In this document: positions 12,501 through 27,500 of the stretch, piece after piece
Layout of the letters: every line of letters begins with the position of its first letter
How positions within the stretch are numbered: the stretch's first letter is position 1
DNA from: Rachycentron canadum
Taxonomy: Eukaryota > Chordata > Actinopteri > Carangiformes > Rachycentridae
Assembly (NCBI GenBank): GCA_038496675.1
Contig: CM076662.1
Location: 21,608,118 to 21,672,117 of the forward strand
Reading direction: 5' to 3'
DNA: 64,000 nucleotides
Notes under the pieces: generated by a model
What the model saw: the letters and a program-made list of their open reading frames with translations, nothing else
What the model was told of the DNA's origin: nothing
The model's database searches: none
Translations under genes and position numbers: made by a program

Positions 12501-15500
12501 ATGGTGCATGACCTAATTCACGACTTGACCGGAGTAATTGTTGCACACAAACATATTGGGGCTTATCAGAAAGAGCTGATTCTCTAGTTTAAGTAGAGAA
12601 AACAGCTTGTCTCCAGCTCAAACCATCATGGAGCAATAACGCTCTAAAGACGACATGATTTGGAAGCATATACATTTCCGTGCGCTTAATAAGGTTAACA
12701 ACAGTGTTTCTCACAGTTCCACATAAGATCCAAAACCCAAAGTGACTAATTTCTATACCTCAGAAGTCAGTTTAAAGTGCCGCTTTACTTAAAATGCAGG
12801 CTTGTAGTGTTTTTAAAGTCAAACGCCGAATTAAAAAACAAACTGCGTGATACGTCTGCTTCCCTACAGCGGGTGAGAAAAAGCTTCACTTCAGGTCGAA
12901 CACCATCAGAATGTGTGAGGCCTCAGTGTAGTTCTTACGCTGCTGGGAGAGAGGGAGCAGGACTGTGTGGCGGGCCGGGGGCTGGGCTCAGTGTCGGGGC
13001 CGAGGCCGGGGTTGGGGTGGTCGGCGAGGGCTGGAAGGTTGTAGACATCGGGGAGGTGGAGGATCGAAGTGGCTCTTTGGGGCCCGCCGGAGAGAGAACG
13101 CCTCCTGTACTGCACTCAGCACTTACATTCTGCGATGATAACACACACACACACACAGAGGAAGATATTAAAGTGAGGCAAAAAGGAAGTGGTTTCCTTT
13201 TTAAGTCATGGTATTATCAGCCTGTATGAACCCAAAGGAAGAGGACCATCTCCAGCACTTGAAAGTTGGAGCTGCCCATTATCTCAACTCTCAAAGAAAC
13301 ATGTTTAGATTGTGTGTGATGATCTGTAGTGAGTAGACCATGCGAATTAAAAATTCTGAAGTAGATCAAAACACTAAGATGTTGAATAATTTAACCCCTT
13401 TAGAGCCACATTTAGTTTTTTAAATTCTTTGTGTTTTTCCTTATAAAGTTGTCATTTTCTGAAATGTCTCAAAAGTCAGTGTCACACAGGACAAATCAGG
13501 GCTTGTGAGAAAGAGCTGATTCTCTAGTTGAAGGAGAAACAAACATCAACTCTCTAGGTCTAAAGGTAGATGTTAAAGGTCCAGACAGTGTAAAGGTAGA
13601 GCTGAATGTGGTCATATATATATATATATATATANNNNNNNNNNNNNNNNNNNNNNNNNNNNNNNNNNNNNNNNNNNNNNNNNNNNNNNNNNNNNNNNNN
13701 NNNNNNNNNNNNNNNNNNNNNNNNNNNNNNNNNNNNNNNNNNNNNNNNNNNNNNNNNNNNNNNNNNNNNNNNNNNNNNNNNNNNNNNNNNNNNNNNNNNN
13801 NNNNNNNNNNNNNNNNNNNNNNNNNNNNNNNNNNNNNNNNNNNNNNNNNNNNNNNNNNNNNNNNNNNNNNNNNNNNNNNNNNNNNNNNNNNNNNNNNNNN
13901 NNNNNNNNNNNNNNNNNNNNNNNNNNNNNNNNNNNNNNNNNNNNNNNNNNNNNNNNNNNNNNNNNNNNNNNNNNNNNNNNNNNNNNNNNNNNNNNNNNNN
14001 NNNNNNNNNNNNNNNNNNNNNNNNNNNNNNNNNNTGGTTCTAAAATACACTGAATGTTTAACAAAGACACCAGAACCAGCTCTTACCCGTTCCTTGGTGG
14101 GTCCGACAACTACGCTGCTGGCCAGCCGGTTGTCGAACACGTCGTCGGTCTTCAGCTGGCCGGCTGCTCCGGGTAGGGGCGGGAAGCTGGAGAGGCCAAG
14201 CTCGAAGCTCGGCGATGGGGGTTTGGGGGGAGGCGGCGGCGACTGAGGCGTCACTCGCTGTGTGATGACAACAAACACACAGTCAGCACAAAACTCAGGG
14301 GGAAGAGGGAAAAGAACAATCTTACTGTACCAGCAACAGTGATGAGGTGCTAATGGCTTTTACCTCAGCGTGACGGTAACAGTAACAATAACAGAGTTTC
14401 AATAAAAATTAAAGCTAAATTCAAACCAAGATGAATTTATTTTTAATTTAGCTACATTAGATTGACAAGGACACACATAGAAACATACTTACTGTAAACT
14501 TTTCATCCCTCTTTTTCCTAGAAGCAGAAACATTTTTCCTTTAAGAAAGAGAACATCTCAATTTACAAACATCCAATCTACCTGAAACAGCGACCTAACC
14601 TGACACCAAGTAAACAATGACACACAAGAGCAGTTACATGATTAATTGTCCTGCGTCTCACACTGAGGCTACGCCCAGACCAATACTTTTTCATTTCAAA
14701 ACAAAAACGACAACATTAGCTCCTTATCAGAAACAATATCTGTCCATGCTATGACACGACTATTCACATACACTGGGCGTGTGTGAGCTGGTGTAAACAG
14801 GAAGCAGATTGTCAAAAAGTAAAGACAGCTGGTGCTTTAAAATGCAGAATTACGCCACACAACAGCTGCTAACTGTAATTCATCCTCCATGTTGTTTCAC
14901 CACTGGTATTTGAGGCTGATTAGACCTAATCACGGATTGGCTGTGGTTTATCGATGACATTACTTTCAAAAGGTCTCAGTTTTCAAAATAAAATGTTTCT
15001 GAAAGTCTCAGTTTAAATGCTCAGACACAGTTTTATAGATGTGTTTTTAAAACTAGAGGGTAGCAGTTTGGATGTAACCTGAACTTCTGAATTCAGAAGA
15101 GCAGCAGAACTTGATCGACGCTGAAGGTATTTTGTAAATTGTGTTGTATCTGCAGCGTTGTCCAGGTGGTGGAAGCTGCTGTTTCTGTTTACAAAGGTCA
15201 AATTCTGTTGCAACGTATAAGCACCTTTCCAATAGATTTACACATTTGCACCAGTCGTCAAATAAATGTGCCAACACATTTTTGTTTAGCTCAACCTAAA
15301 GTGTCATGTCTAATAATTTATAACATCACCTGACATCACCTACAAGTCAATAAATCTCTAAAGCTCTAATTTCTAATTTCCAGACCTATGCAATCTAAGA
15401 GCACGCTGACATTATCCCGCCACAGAAACCATGTCGTACCTTCCTCGACCGGCGCCCAGGGAGTAGTCGGTGGTTGCGGGCTCGGTCACTCGGCCCGTGC

Positions 15501-18500
15501 CGGCGGTGTCCCTGCGAGGGAAGGCCACGGTGGAGGGTAACCTGGTTCTGGGTTGGCTGGTGGGGAGTCGTGTTGGTGGGCTGCTGCGAACCCCATTGAG
15601 CCTCTCACTGGGGAAGCTGGAAAAGAGGCTCGGGCTGTCCAGGAGGCCTGTGCTGCGGTCCGCCGTGGGGATGGTCGGCCTCAGGTGAGGTTTACTGTGA
15701 TTCCTGCAGAGATTTTAAATTTTAATCTCTGTGCATCAACAGGAAAATTATTCATCAGCAGGTTTTAAAATGTCTTTGCTGGATCACACACACAAACCTG
15801 TTCCTGGGTGAGTAGTGTCTGACAGTGAGCGGCGACGTCGCTGGTTTGAAACTGTGTGATGTTGTAAATCCGTTGATGAACTGGTTGTTGTGAAAGGGGG
15901 CAACCTGGTAAACAGGAAACAGATTCATTAGCCATATAATCTGGAAGTTAACCCACAAGCTTCTTGGTTTATTTTGAAAATCTGTTTCAAAGAAAGACAT
16001 GAAATAAAAAGAAACAAAGTTTTACAAACTTTAAAACCAGGAATGAATTATAATAAAAAGAAAAAAAGATTCAACTGCGCTTTATGGCTGGACTTAAATC
16101 TACCAGCTGACTCTCACCAGTGCGGGATCGATGAAGCTGTGTGTGGCCGACCAGGCCTGTGGCGTGATGAGGCTGTATAAGGGGAACTGCTGCTGTGGGC
16201 TGTAAACCGGTGGGATGTAGTAGGACGTGTAGCGCTGCTGGGCGTATGGGTTCACCTCCACTGGCCGGTAACCGTTCTTTGGCATGAATGTGTTGATAGC
16301 GATTGCCTTCGCCTTTATCCTGGCCTGGTAGAGGAGGAGGAAATCAACACCAGATATTCTTTGTTGCATCTGTTTCTAAAGAGCCAACGTGAGTGTTTCA
16401 AAGGCTGAAGGAGAAAGAACTTATCTCTACTTTAAGCAAATGTTTTTTTCTAGCAGGAAAAGCAATCAGATTCACTCTTCATCTACTCCTTTACACACAT
16501 TCTGTTTGCTTTTGTGCAAAAACACACGCACATGGAATATAAAAAGGGAAACATAGGGATGAAATTGCAGGAAATTTGTAGCATGAAAACATCAGAAAGG
16601 CAGAAAGGATTTTTTTAGCTTGATACCTGATTTGTGCCACTAGTTTATTGCAAATTATTCAGTGAAGTTTTGACCTGATTTTAAGCTTAAGACACTAGTG
16701 GCTGGTAAAAGGCTGGACAGTCACACGCTGCAAGTTATTGCGGAAAAACGAACTACGTCTTTACATGGAGTTTGCTGGATACTTCAGTTTTCAATTTTTA
16801 ATCATTTTAAATTAAATTTAAATTTATTGACAGTAAATATCTGTCTCCACATGCAGCTGCTGAGCTGGTGTTTTCATGTGTGTCACATGTATCAGATTCA
16901 GCCTGAACATGGAAACTATAGTGGAAAGAGTCGGTTTTGTGTCATTTAGATGGTCTTAATGGTCATAAAATCATTTAAATGTTTGCAGAAGTAAATAACT
17001 ACGACTACTGACATGTTAATAAACAAGAATATATGATTACTGTGGTAGAAAAAAAAAACTATCACTGGAAAGCCAATGGTGTCCTCTTTACGGTGCAACA
17101 GGGATCGATAGAGTGAAAAGGTGACGTCAACAGGTCTTTTCTCTGTCTATTTTTGTTGCTGGACGTTTAAAAAAAAAAAAAAAAAAACAACAACACGAGA
17201 GCATGTGACGCAGACAGTATATCAACTTTAATCTGTTGCGAAGCCATGACACACACACGCTTCAAGAGTGTCTCCGGCTTCAAGAGTGTCTCCGGCGTCA
17301 GGAGTTCATTTATCCGAGCAGCAACTATTGGTATCGGTTCGATTTGACAGTTATTCCTGCGTTAATCAGTCAGTGTCCCTTTGTCTGTGCAGCCTACCTT
17401 AATTGGCTTCCCTTGGAAGGTCTTCACCTCCTCACGCAGATACTGATATGCCTTCATCAAAAGGAAGAGGACAGCACAGCGTTAGGCAACAGTTTGGTTG
17501 GATTTGTTTGATTTTGAAGCTCAGATCATCATATAAGCAGTAGACGAGTCTTCAGGTGAATCACTAACAACACAATCAGTGTGGAAAAATGATGAAAAAC
17601 CAAAACATACACTAAGATAAGAAATGGACAGAGAGGCGTGGACAATCTTATTTCTGGGGTGAGGAGAAGAATTCAGAGTGATAGTGATTTAAAAAAAAAA
17701 AAAAAAGAACTTTGTTATTACCTGCTGTGCATCAGCTTCTGATTCAAAGGTGATGAACCAGTTGTCGTTGTAGGCAAATTCACAGTTAATGAACTTGGGT
17801 AAGTTGTCCCCTTTAAAAAGAGCCTCGACCTCCTGTAGCAAGGGGAGAGGAGGTAATTGTATTAGGTTTGTTTTACTGGTCTCACGCTGAAACCAGCAAA
17901 TACAAGTTAAACCTGAGTGGCTCTTAAAGCACAAGTGACCAGTCCAAATCCCTTTTTCCAGTTTGTGTGAAAACAAATCATCAAACTGATTTAACTGTTT
18001 TCATTTCTGTTAGCTCACTCACTCCTATTAAACATCACAGCAAACTCTCTAAAAACAAAAAGGTGACAAGCCAAAGCACAACATGACACCAGGATGTGGC
18101 CGTGTTGTTTCACAGAGCTGTTGTTAACAAGCCTGAAAGCTCCATGAACTAATTTAGGTTCATGTCTAAGTTGTACTGTAAATAATCCAGTTGGCTCTGA
18201 ACTGTTATCAGATACTGTCATTGTTGCACAGTAAATACATACATATTGTTTATTAAAGTTTTGCGAATGGCCCTGGACAGTCTCAGACTCGAACCTTTTG
18301 TCCAAACGAATCAGTGAGATCGTGTGCCATCTCGCTGTGCACCCGCCTGTGAAAAGGATTATTCCCTAGTTACATGGAGACTAAACATATTGGACAATTT
18401 AAATTGGTTAAGGACTTTGGGACTGTTTGGATTTGGGGGAGGATTAAATTATAATATTGTATTGTATTTGTAAAAGCTGTATGCTTATTGCTAAGGGACG

Positions 18501-21500
18501 TTTTTATTATTTTGTATAAGTTTGTATTTTTCTTAAGGGACTTGCACCATTGTAAGTAGGGAAGGGAGGTTCACACGCAACACAAATTAGATCCACCTGC
18601 TCCTTTAGATTAAAGTGTGTGTACTGTTCCCCCTAAGACGCATAAGAGGAACTGTTACAAAGCTCTCAGGCTCAACTGCCTGGCTTTTATTTTAAAGAAC
18701 ACGTCAAAAACAAAGGTATTGGAATACACCATTAATCCTGTTTGGTTTCAACAGTGTGAACATGAAGTTAATAAATAAACATTAATATTTGAATTTCGTT
18801 TCCTTAATACCGAAATGATGGAATACAAAAAAAAAAAAGATTTCTTTTGTTGTGTGTCTGCTGCAGAGAGTGTCCTACTGTGATAACCCACTTTGGGCCT
18901 GAGTCAGTCTGAGTGAAAATGTTCTGTCATGCTGAGGCAGATAAGTGTGTTACTGATATCATGAGCATTCAGCAAATATTCTGCAGTCGCTGCCTGACTG
19001 CTCAGGATTTTTCAGCGGCTGTTGAAGGAGGCTGAGGAGCAATAAACAGCCCCTTTTCCACTGGTCAAAAAACGCACTAAGACCCGTTAATGTCTGGCTT
19101 TTTCCGGCAGTGGAAAAGGCTACAATGGGCATTCGGGCCCGGGTCACAAGACCGCAGCTACGATTGGCACTGATGTAAATACAACACCCGGGTGAACGTG
19201 CTAATTTTCCTGCTGTAACGTCTCTCAGAGACGACGCGGCTAAACTCTGTAAAACTTGGTGACTCCTGTTAAAGCATCTCACGGAGGCTCAGATAGGAGC
19301 AACAAACTGGGATGAGATGTTTTATCAGTTTGTACAACAGCTCACTCTTCTTCCACTGCATCTGTGTGTAAGCTCAACTGGCAGCAGCCAATAGTCAAAA
19401 AAAAACTTTATACCTGCTAATTTTCATGGAAAACCCTGCTGTCTTTGGGTTTATCCAAGTTATTCTAATGTGCATTGTCCGTGGAGAAATCAGATACCAC
19501 GTCTTTGCTGACTCATGCTTGAGAACAGCTGGGAGAATCAGAACACTGACCAATGCCTTTATGAAAACTATAGTAATGATTTTTTAAGTGCAAATTTGTC
19601 TCAGTGCAAGGGTCATGGACATCCACCGACCTCTATGGGCGTGCTTTCAGAAACCTCTCTGAGGATCACGATGCAGCGGTTCTGATTGGGTCGCACCTTC
19701 TCCCCCTTCTCATCCACCTGGACCAATGGCAGAGCTGGAGGAAGCAAGATAACATTTTTATTTGATCACTCAAAAAACAGTCAGCCAATCAGGGGAGAGG
19801 CTCAGATCCTCACTTTAGATTGGCTGACTCCAGAGATAAGACAGACATGATGTAAAACTACTAAAATATGGACCTTAAATATAAATTAGGCAACTTTTTT
19901 TTTTTTTTATAAAATATTCACAAATGTGGCTAAACAGCAGCTCAAATAAGTTCTGTCTGTTAACAGTATTTTAGTCAATTTCATATATAAAATCTTGACA
20001 GTGCACAAATCACTCAGCCAAGAACTAAAAGTGCAGTGAAATAGGATTAATTTAAGTATGTGTATAAATCACAGACAAGCAGGTAAGACTCTGCTGGATG
20101 CACTTTAACAACCTCTCCTGGGAAATCAACCCCAGTCACATGCTGATAAACATTTGCTGTGGCTGAGAGGTTTTTCTTGTCCTACAGACTCTTTAGCAGG
20201 CAGAAGCCTAAGTTTTTGGTTAAGAAATCACGAAGTGGCTGATGAATCATGGCGGCAGCAGCATCACATTCTGACTGTCTCTCACTTGCGCTACTCACAT
20301 CGTAAAATGTCCACGATCAGCTCCACGTCCGTGCTGAGCTTTTTGACGTGATCCAGGTTGGCCACCGTCACAATTGGCACGTATTGGTCGCTGTCCATCT
20401 GGGAGATGAGGTACATGTCACTGGCCAGATTTTCCCTGAGAGACAAAGAAGGAGGAGTGGTGCTTGGTGACGCTTCCAGGGCGTGGATCAGATTGCAAAA
20501 TCTGCCTTTGTGACCATGTGGTGGTGATATCAGACTTTTATTTACTCAGATAACGTTAAATGCACTTGTGTGATTAACACCCAGGGTCACAACCTGTCCT
20601 CACCTGTGAAATCTAAATGTAATCTAAATCTGATGAACACCTGGCTGATTTAATTTACCAAAGCGTGACAAATTTTGGAACATGAAGTGGTGCCTCTGCA
20701 GCTGTTAGACACTTGTGGTAACAGGCTGCAGCAGCAGTCTGTGCCTGAGAGCCTGACCCTGTGCGTTTAGGTTTCTCTGACATCACCGCCCTCCTGTGGT
20801 TTTTGGTTCCTACTCTTTCTGCAGGTTTGACAGTAAACTCTGACATGTGACATTTCCAAACAAGAGAAATAAGAAAAAAAGAAAATTCAACTCTGTGAGG
20901 CCTAAATTCCCCCAAACCAGCAGCTAAACCACCAGCAGCATTCAAATATATGAAGTAAAGCTTTCATTCAGACCACGCCTGACGCCCACAGACAGAGAGG
21001 GGGAGGGGGAGCGAGCACTGGTAGCACAACACATCTAATTAATGACTGATTTATTATCATAATAATTAATGGTTTGACTTCTATGTGACTAGTGTCTGCA
21101 AAATGTGCTATATAGATAAACTTTGCTTTGTTTGCTTGTCTACTCCTAACAACCAAACCTATCAAACACACTTCAGTGTAACATGAGTATCAGTAATTTG
21201 TTTTGGTTTGTTTGGTTATCCCTAGTGCAAAAAAGGTCCTGACTTTAAAATCCACAGTTCGATGTAATGAATATAGTGTAAAAAAGTGAATGAGTGTCAG
21301 TGTTTGAGCCTTCGTGTCTAAAGTAAAATGTGGACCCTGAGAGTAGACCTACAGAGCTACAGTCCTGCTGCATGATGTAGACCCTTGAAGATGATACGTG
21401 GACCCCTTCAGGCTACACTGACACAGAGAGGTGTCATTTAGGCCTGACAGAAATGCAGCATTACACTGGTGGTTACAACCAGGATCAATAGTCTTTCAGG

Positions 21501-24500
21501 AGGCAGAAAAACCAGAGGGGATGATTCCCCTGAGTCGTCTACCAAAGCCTCTCTTTTCTGGTCTTGAATGATCACTTAAGATCAGCCATTCTTTTTGCTG
21601 AACTCATTTTAAAGTGCTTCTCTCCATTATCAAGTGTGAAGCAACTGCTGTGGGCTGAGATATTAGCATGGATAGTCTGTTGCTGATGTCCACTAAATGA
21701 ATTCCAGGACAACGTGAGGTTTAGTACAACATCGTTTCCTGGCTTTTCCTTCCTGTGTCACATGCTGTTAATGTCCAATACTCATTGAAAACCTTCTCAT
21801 AGTCCTGTCAAAAAAAATGTATCTGGGGTAAAATAATGGCAGTAAACTCACCGGGAAAGACAAAACTCCAGGGTCTTCTTCAGGTGCTCCCTCAAGCCCT
21901 CCTGGGGATTCTCAGGCTGGGGATCACTGCCTGTTGACACACACGGGGAAATATCTTTGTTAAATCAAGGACCATTTAAAATAATCCTTAACCTTGGGAG
22001 CAAGACATGATTCAGACTGATGACATGTTAGGTTGAATAAAATAAACTGAGGATGTGGGTGGGAAAGAGCAGAGACGCTGAGCAAACACACATTTCTTAA
22101 ATAAATAAGTATGAGAAGATGGTTTATTTCTATTCATATTGCATTATACTTGTTTGTGGTTCTACTCTAAAATCATCAAGAGAAAACTGTTAGTAAAATT
22201 CAAGCTACCATGTTCAAGAAGGTTTGTAAATTAAATCAATCGTGAGGCTTTAACCAGTTTAACCTTTAATTCAGTGAAAGACTGATCCAAATCTTACCTA
22301 ACTTCATTCACAAGTCTATCGACTGAAGTTGGGCTTGTTAGAAAGAGCTGGTTCTCTAGTTTAAGGAGAAAAAACCAGCTCAAACCATCAGAGAGCAATA
22401 AGGCTGCAAAGCGTATTATATGGTAGGGTAGGGTAGGGTTAAAGTACATAAAAACATAAAATATTTGACTCCTTTTTGCTTGTTTGGTTAACAGATGAAT
22501 TTATAGTGACGAAATCAGAGCAAAGGTTCATGTGTAGATCATTACGAGGAGTGAAAATCAACCTGAGGCACAACCGTGTACAGTGTTTCATCGTATTTCT
22601 CTGAGCAGTAGCCTTTGCTTCTGCGCTGTTGTTGTTTATGTTGACTTTCCGTTCATTCGTAGATAAACGTCTAATCTTGGGTCAATGACACTTAAATGCT
22701 GCAATAAATAAAACATAAAACAATCACAATCATTGTGCAACTCCAGACAATAAATTCTGCTCCTTGAGGCCGAACACTGCTTTGTACAACGTGAAGCAAC
22801 ATTTATTCCAATAAATAAATAAATGGATAATATTACATCACCCTTGGGAGATTCACCACTCAGTAAATCTAACAGTGACTCATTTAATCTGTCAACCAAG
22901 CAGATACAATGTGTCCCAGCAGAGACCACTTTGACAACCAAGAATTACTTGACTGCTTCATTTAAAAAAATAAGAAAATAAAAAAAAAAAACTGACCTGC
23001 CTGTCTCCCTGAAGGTAAACTAAACATGTTTAAAGTCTAAAAAAATCCTCACATTAATAAAAATGCTCCAGCAACAAAAAAGAAAAAAAAATTTGCGTTT
23101 GTTTCACTGGAAACTGAAAGAACTAGATTTAACCAGCATCATTGAGGCCTAAGACCCTCCCAGCTCTACACCAGCTCATATCACTGATGAGGTTGTCTGC
23201 TTGAGAAGGGCCACACAGATAATAGTGTTATGGCTGGAAACTGTGTATAACCACCCGCCTGACCTGCAACCAGCCCATGGCCTGCTCTGACAAACAACCA
23301 ATCACTAACCAGCCCACCTGTGTGCGCAGGCTGCCCAGGCTCCGGGTATTCGGTATAGGCTGGCTCGGCACACTCCAGGGTGACAGAGGCCACAGGGGCC
23401 GGCTCAGCCAGCATTACTGGTACCGGTGGAGGCTCATCTGGGTCGGTTAGTAGGGGCTCCTTGTAAGCTTTGTCTTCACTGGCTTCATAGCCTGTGACAA
23501 TCAACAAGGGAGGTACAATAATTATTAATAGTGAGGAAAGTGGGTGTGTGTGTGTGTGTGTGTGTGTGTGGCCATTTCAACTAAAAGTGGTGCTTTTAAA
23601 AAGGCAAAATGCCTCATATTTAAGCCCCGTCTCAAATTGCCCGGCATAACCTTGTTCAACTGTACATTTTCAAAATGAAAGCATCTAATAGGACACGGTC
23701 GGCACCAATGAATAAAGGCCAGTTAAAAGCCAGTGATGGACTGTGAGATTACCTTCAACGGCTGAAATTATTCAAATGAATTAATTACATTTCCATAGCA
23801 ATAATTCTACAAGAAGAATGACAAGCAGTTACATAATCAATTTATGAACTAATAATTGCATAAACTTGCATGAAACTCATGCAAGCACTCATTGGGATAG
23901 TGGCTCAGAAAACAAGAAAAAACAAAAAATACGCATTGAATCTCTCCTTATTTTCTAGATAAAAACACTGTAAACCAGAATAACCAAAGAAAACTTCAAC
24001 ACAGGAAGTTCCACACATGTGTTTGTATTTTTCTAGAGCTGATTTGAAGTTTCTCTCTTTATCTGATCTGAGTTCTGCTCATTCTTTGGAGCAGTAATGA
24101 TGAAAAATCAGCTCCAAAGCCTCTAATGCTCTAAATATCTTATTGTCCATGTCTCTCTGTCTTTATTCTGTCACTACAATAAACTCAGAGCAACTTCTCC
24201 TCACTCTGAGATCAGAAAAATACAGGATTGATCCCATTGACTTTGGCTACAAGCAGCTGACAGCTAGGCCTCTGAAGGAGACGCTCTGATTGGCTGTGAC
24301 ATCACCCGCTGGAGCCAATAGGAGTGTCCCACGTAGAGACGTGACTCTAGACATCACTATCAAAGATGGAGGATGAGAATGGATGGATAAACACACAGAA
24401 GTAAAGCAGCAATGCTCCAGTCAAAGGCTCAGACTGATCCAAATATTATCTGACTTCATTCATGAGTTTATCACTGAAGTAAACACTGACGAATCAGGGC

Positions 24501-27500
24501 GACAATCACGGAGCAATAACGCTCTAAAAATGATGGGATTTTTGGAAGCGTATACGCTTCTGTGGGCTTAAGTGAGGAGTCTCGTGACACCTTCAAAAAC
24601 TGTATGGTTTTAAAATTTTGGAGAAGCTATCAAAGATGTTTGCACTTGAAAAGGAGGTGATGCAAAAAATAGAAAAGCTATAAAAGTTAAAAAGAAACAT
24701 GGATGTGAACTGACGTTATGGGGGTAGTCACTTTTATTTCAAATGTCTGAATCAACTTCTTCATGGTGCTGAACAGTAAACACGGTCCTCTTGACTGGCA
24801 CAACTATATTAAAGTTGCAGGTGTTCTGCAATAAATTTTCATAAATGTCCTGACAGACGTAGAAGATGAAATAGACCAGGACGTCAATCAGAGTCGAGCG
24901 CAGATTAATCAATAATTTCTGTTTCGCCACCACATCCTTGTTGCCTCTTTATCAGCTATACTTGGCTGGGCACATTAAAGTGAGTGATTATGGTCATTTG
25001 TGTAGAGGGAACAGTGACTGTGGTTGGAATATTCATAGCTCATACTAAATTGAGTATGAATGATTAAAGAGGTGCCTTGGCATGACGAGAAAAGTGGCAA
25101 GAATAGACAAGGGCAGGCTGCCAAGTAAAATTAGGGTTTGAGAGTTCAACTGTTTTTTTGTTTTTTTTTTCCCCACCAACAAGCCAACATTAGTGTCATG
25201 ACTGTTAGATTATTACATATATATATTTTATTGGACATATATGTTGGCAGATTCACTCATCTGACCCTTCAGCTTCAAATGACATCTTTTCTGCTCAGTG
25301 TGTCCAAGTGCTTCAAGTTCTTACACTTCGTTTCCAGTGTTTAACTACAATATTTAAAATCACGTGATGGAATATAGTATATTTGCATATATACAAATTG
25401 CAATTGCAGTTTATAGGCTGTTTTTTAACACTTCACCTCCTTTCAACTCACATGATTCTTAGTCTACTCCGTGGTTTAAATAACATCAGACTATTGTAAC
25501 TTATTTAACTTACTTATATCAGACTAGTGTCGTTATTCAAGTCCAAACTGACACTTCAGTTCCTTCTGGGAAATGAACTATAACTGACTAAACTAAACTA
25601 ACTTCTTCTTAATTTTTTTTTTTTTTTAACCCAAAAAATGAATTTAACTTTTCATATTATTTCATATTATTATTTTCATATTATTTTCATTAAGTTTGTT
25701 TTCTTGTTGTTGGACAGTAAATCAGTTCTAATCTCACTCAAATGAAGATTTTTTAAACCGTTTTGTTAGTTTACTTTTCACGAGCTGCTTTGATAGATAT
25801 TAATTGGTACTTTGGAAGTTTCCTGTTAAGTGACCACGTAAACTTTCTTAATTTGTCTTGTAGAACTTTATTGTACAATTTTGTCATTGGCTGTTCTACA
25901 TACTGTAGAACTGTCACTTATTCCATATTCTAGCAGCCTAATAAAGTGACGCATTGCCAACGTGTGTCTTGGTGTCCAAGCTGCCTGCTGCCTTTTCAAT
26001 TGTCATAAAAAAAAAAAAAAAAAAAAGATCTGACATATCTGTGTTTGATTATGTTTCGTGTCTTACTACTTATGTGAATATATGTTTATTGAAAATGCAA
26101 AGGAGTTACATTTTGTTTTATTTGCTACAATGGCCCAAAAATGCAAAGTATAGAAGTGGTTAAAATAGTTTGTATCCCAAACGGTTGGCTGACCTTCTGG
26201 GCCAGGGTCGGCCGAACTATCGCAGCCGTCCTTCCATGGCTGCAGGGCAGCAGTTGTGGTGTCTGCACTCCCGCTGGGGTCCAGGCTAAACATGTGGTTG
26301 GCCCATGCTTTCGCATTGGGGTTGAGGTCTGAAACCTTGGCGGATTCCTGTGAACAAAACAGAGTCAGAGAATAAACTTTTAGCAGAGTATACCTGCACT
26401 TCAAAAGCACATTACAGTGAACACAAGAGTAAAAAAAAAAAAAAAATTATTCATCATTTATCATCAATTAATTGGTCTACTGATAGTACTTGGTGATTAA
26501 TGTAATTAATTAATAAAGAATGTGCTGATTATAAATGGTCAATAAAACAAGTGTGTAATTCATTAACATTTGTTTGATTTCTGGTAATTATTTCACTGAC
26601 AGTTGAACAAACAAATACACTATAAATGTGTTAATATAATGCTAACAAATTCACACGCTGAACATTTCCAACCTGCCAGTTCTGTAAAAAACATAAACAT
26701 ACAGTTTAGGAGGAAGATACACGAGAGCTAGGCCAACATCAAACAACAAGACAAAAAGCACAGACACAAACACAACAGATTCTGTATGAAAACAAGCCTG
26801 TGTCTGATTGAAAGTTTAGCCTTGTATTTTAATTATCTGACAGGTTGTAGAGCCCCTGATGGTGCAGTTGATGCATAACAACAGTAAAATTTGCTAATGT
26901 AAGAGCTGCAAATCATGTTTAGATTAGGTTTAGGTAAATAGTTAGACATAAATTCATAATGACTGGAGAAGTTATTCTGAAATGTTACTCTTCCACAAGA
27001 TTGTTTTAAAGCAATTTTGGTTTCATCTGTGTTAGTTGACTTTTCTCTCATTTCACCATAAAAGCTAAAAGCAAGTTATGTCCTATACATACAATACATT
27101 TTGCTTCAAATTGGTCTTACTTATTAAAACTGTTGACAAAGTGTTTACAGATGATACAGGAAACCAAGGATAGTACCACGATGTGACATTATCTAACAGC
27201 AGAACCACACCTCAATAACTATAACTCAATAAGTTCTGTGACTGACACCATCACCAGGAAAATCATCACTGCAAAATCTCCTGAACAAAACTTCAGGTTC
27301 AAATTGTCAACCCAAGTGGATTTTCTCTCTGACAGGAAAACTGTCAAATCCAGGCAAGAGATGACTGACTGAAGAGCTGAATGACAATTTCACTGATACT
27401 GAATCATTGCACCAAGTGCATAAATTTATCGTTTATGCTTCTCTCAGTTCTTACACTCCAGATACAGATTCAGAACTAACACAGATCCTTTCAATAATCC

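Noticed and set aside
12777..13229. 150-codon plus-strand open frame
   Set aside because: It is antisense to larp4b coding exon 14; the minus strand has the splice sites and correct phase.
13496..14278. Long open frames on both strands spanning 13.5-14.3 kb
   Set aside because: They run through 400 unknown bases (N). Only 14087-14257 is a real exon.
22421..22440. Interstitial telomere repeat
   Set aside because: The unit is GTAGG, not TTAGGG, and only about four copies exist.
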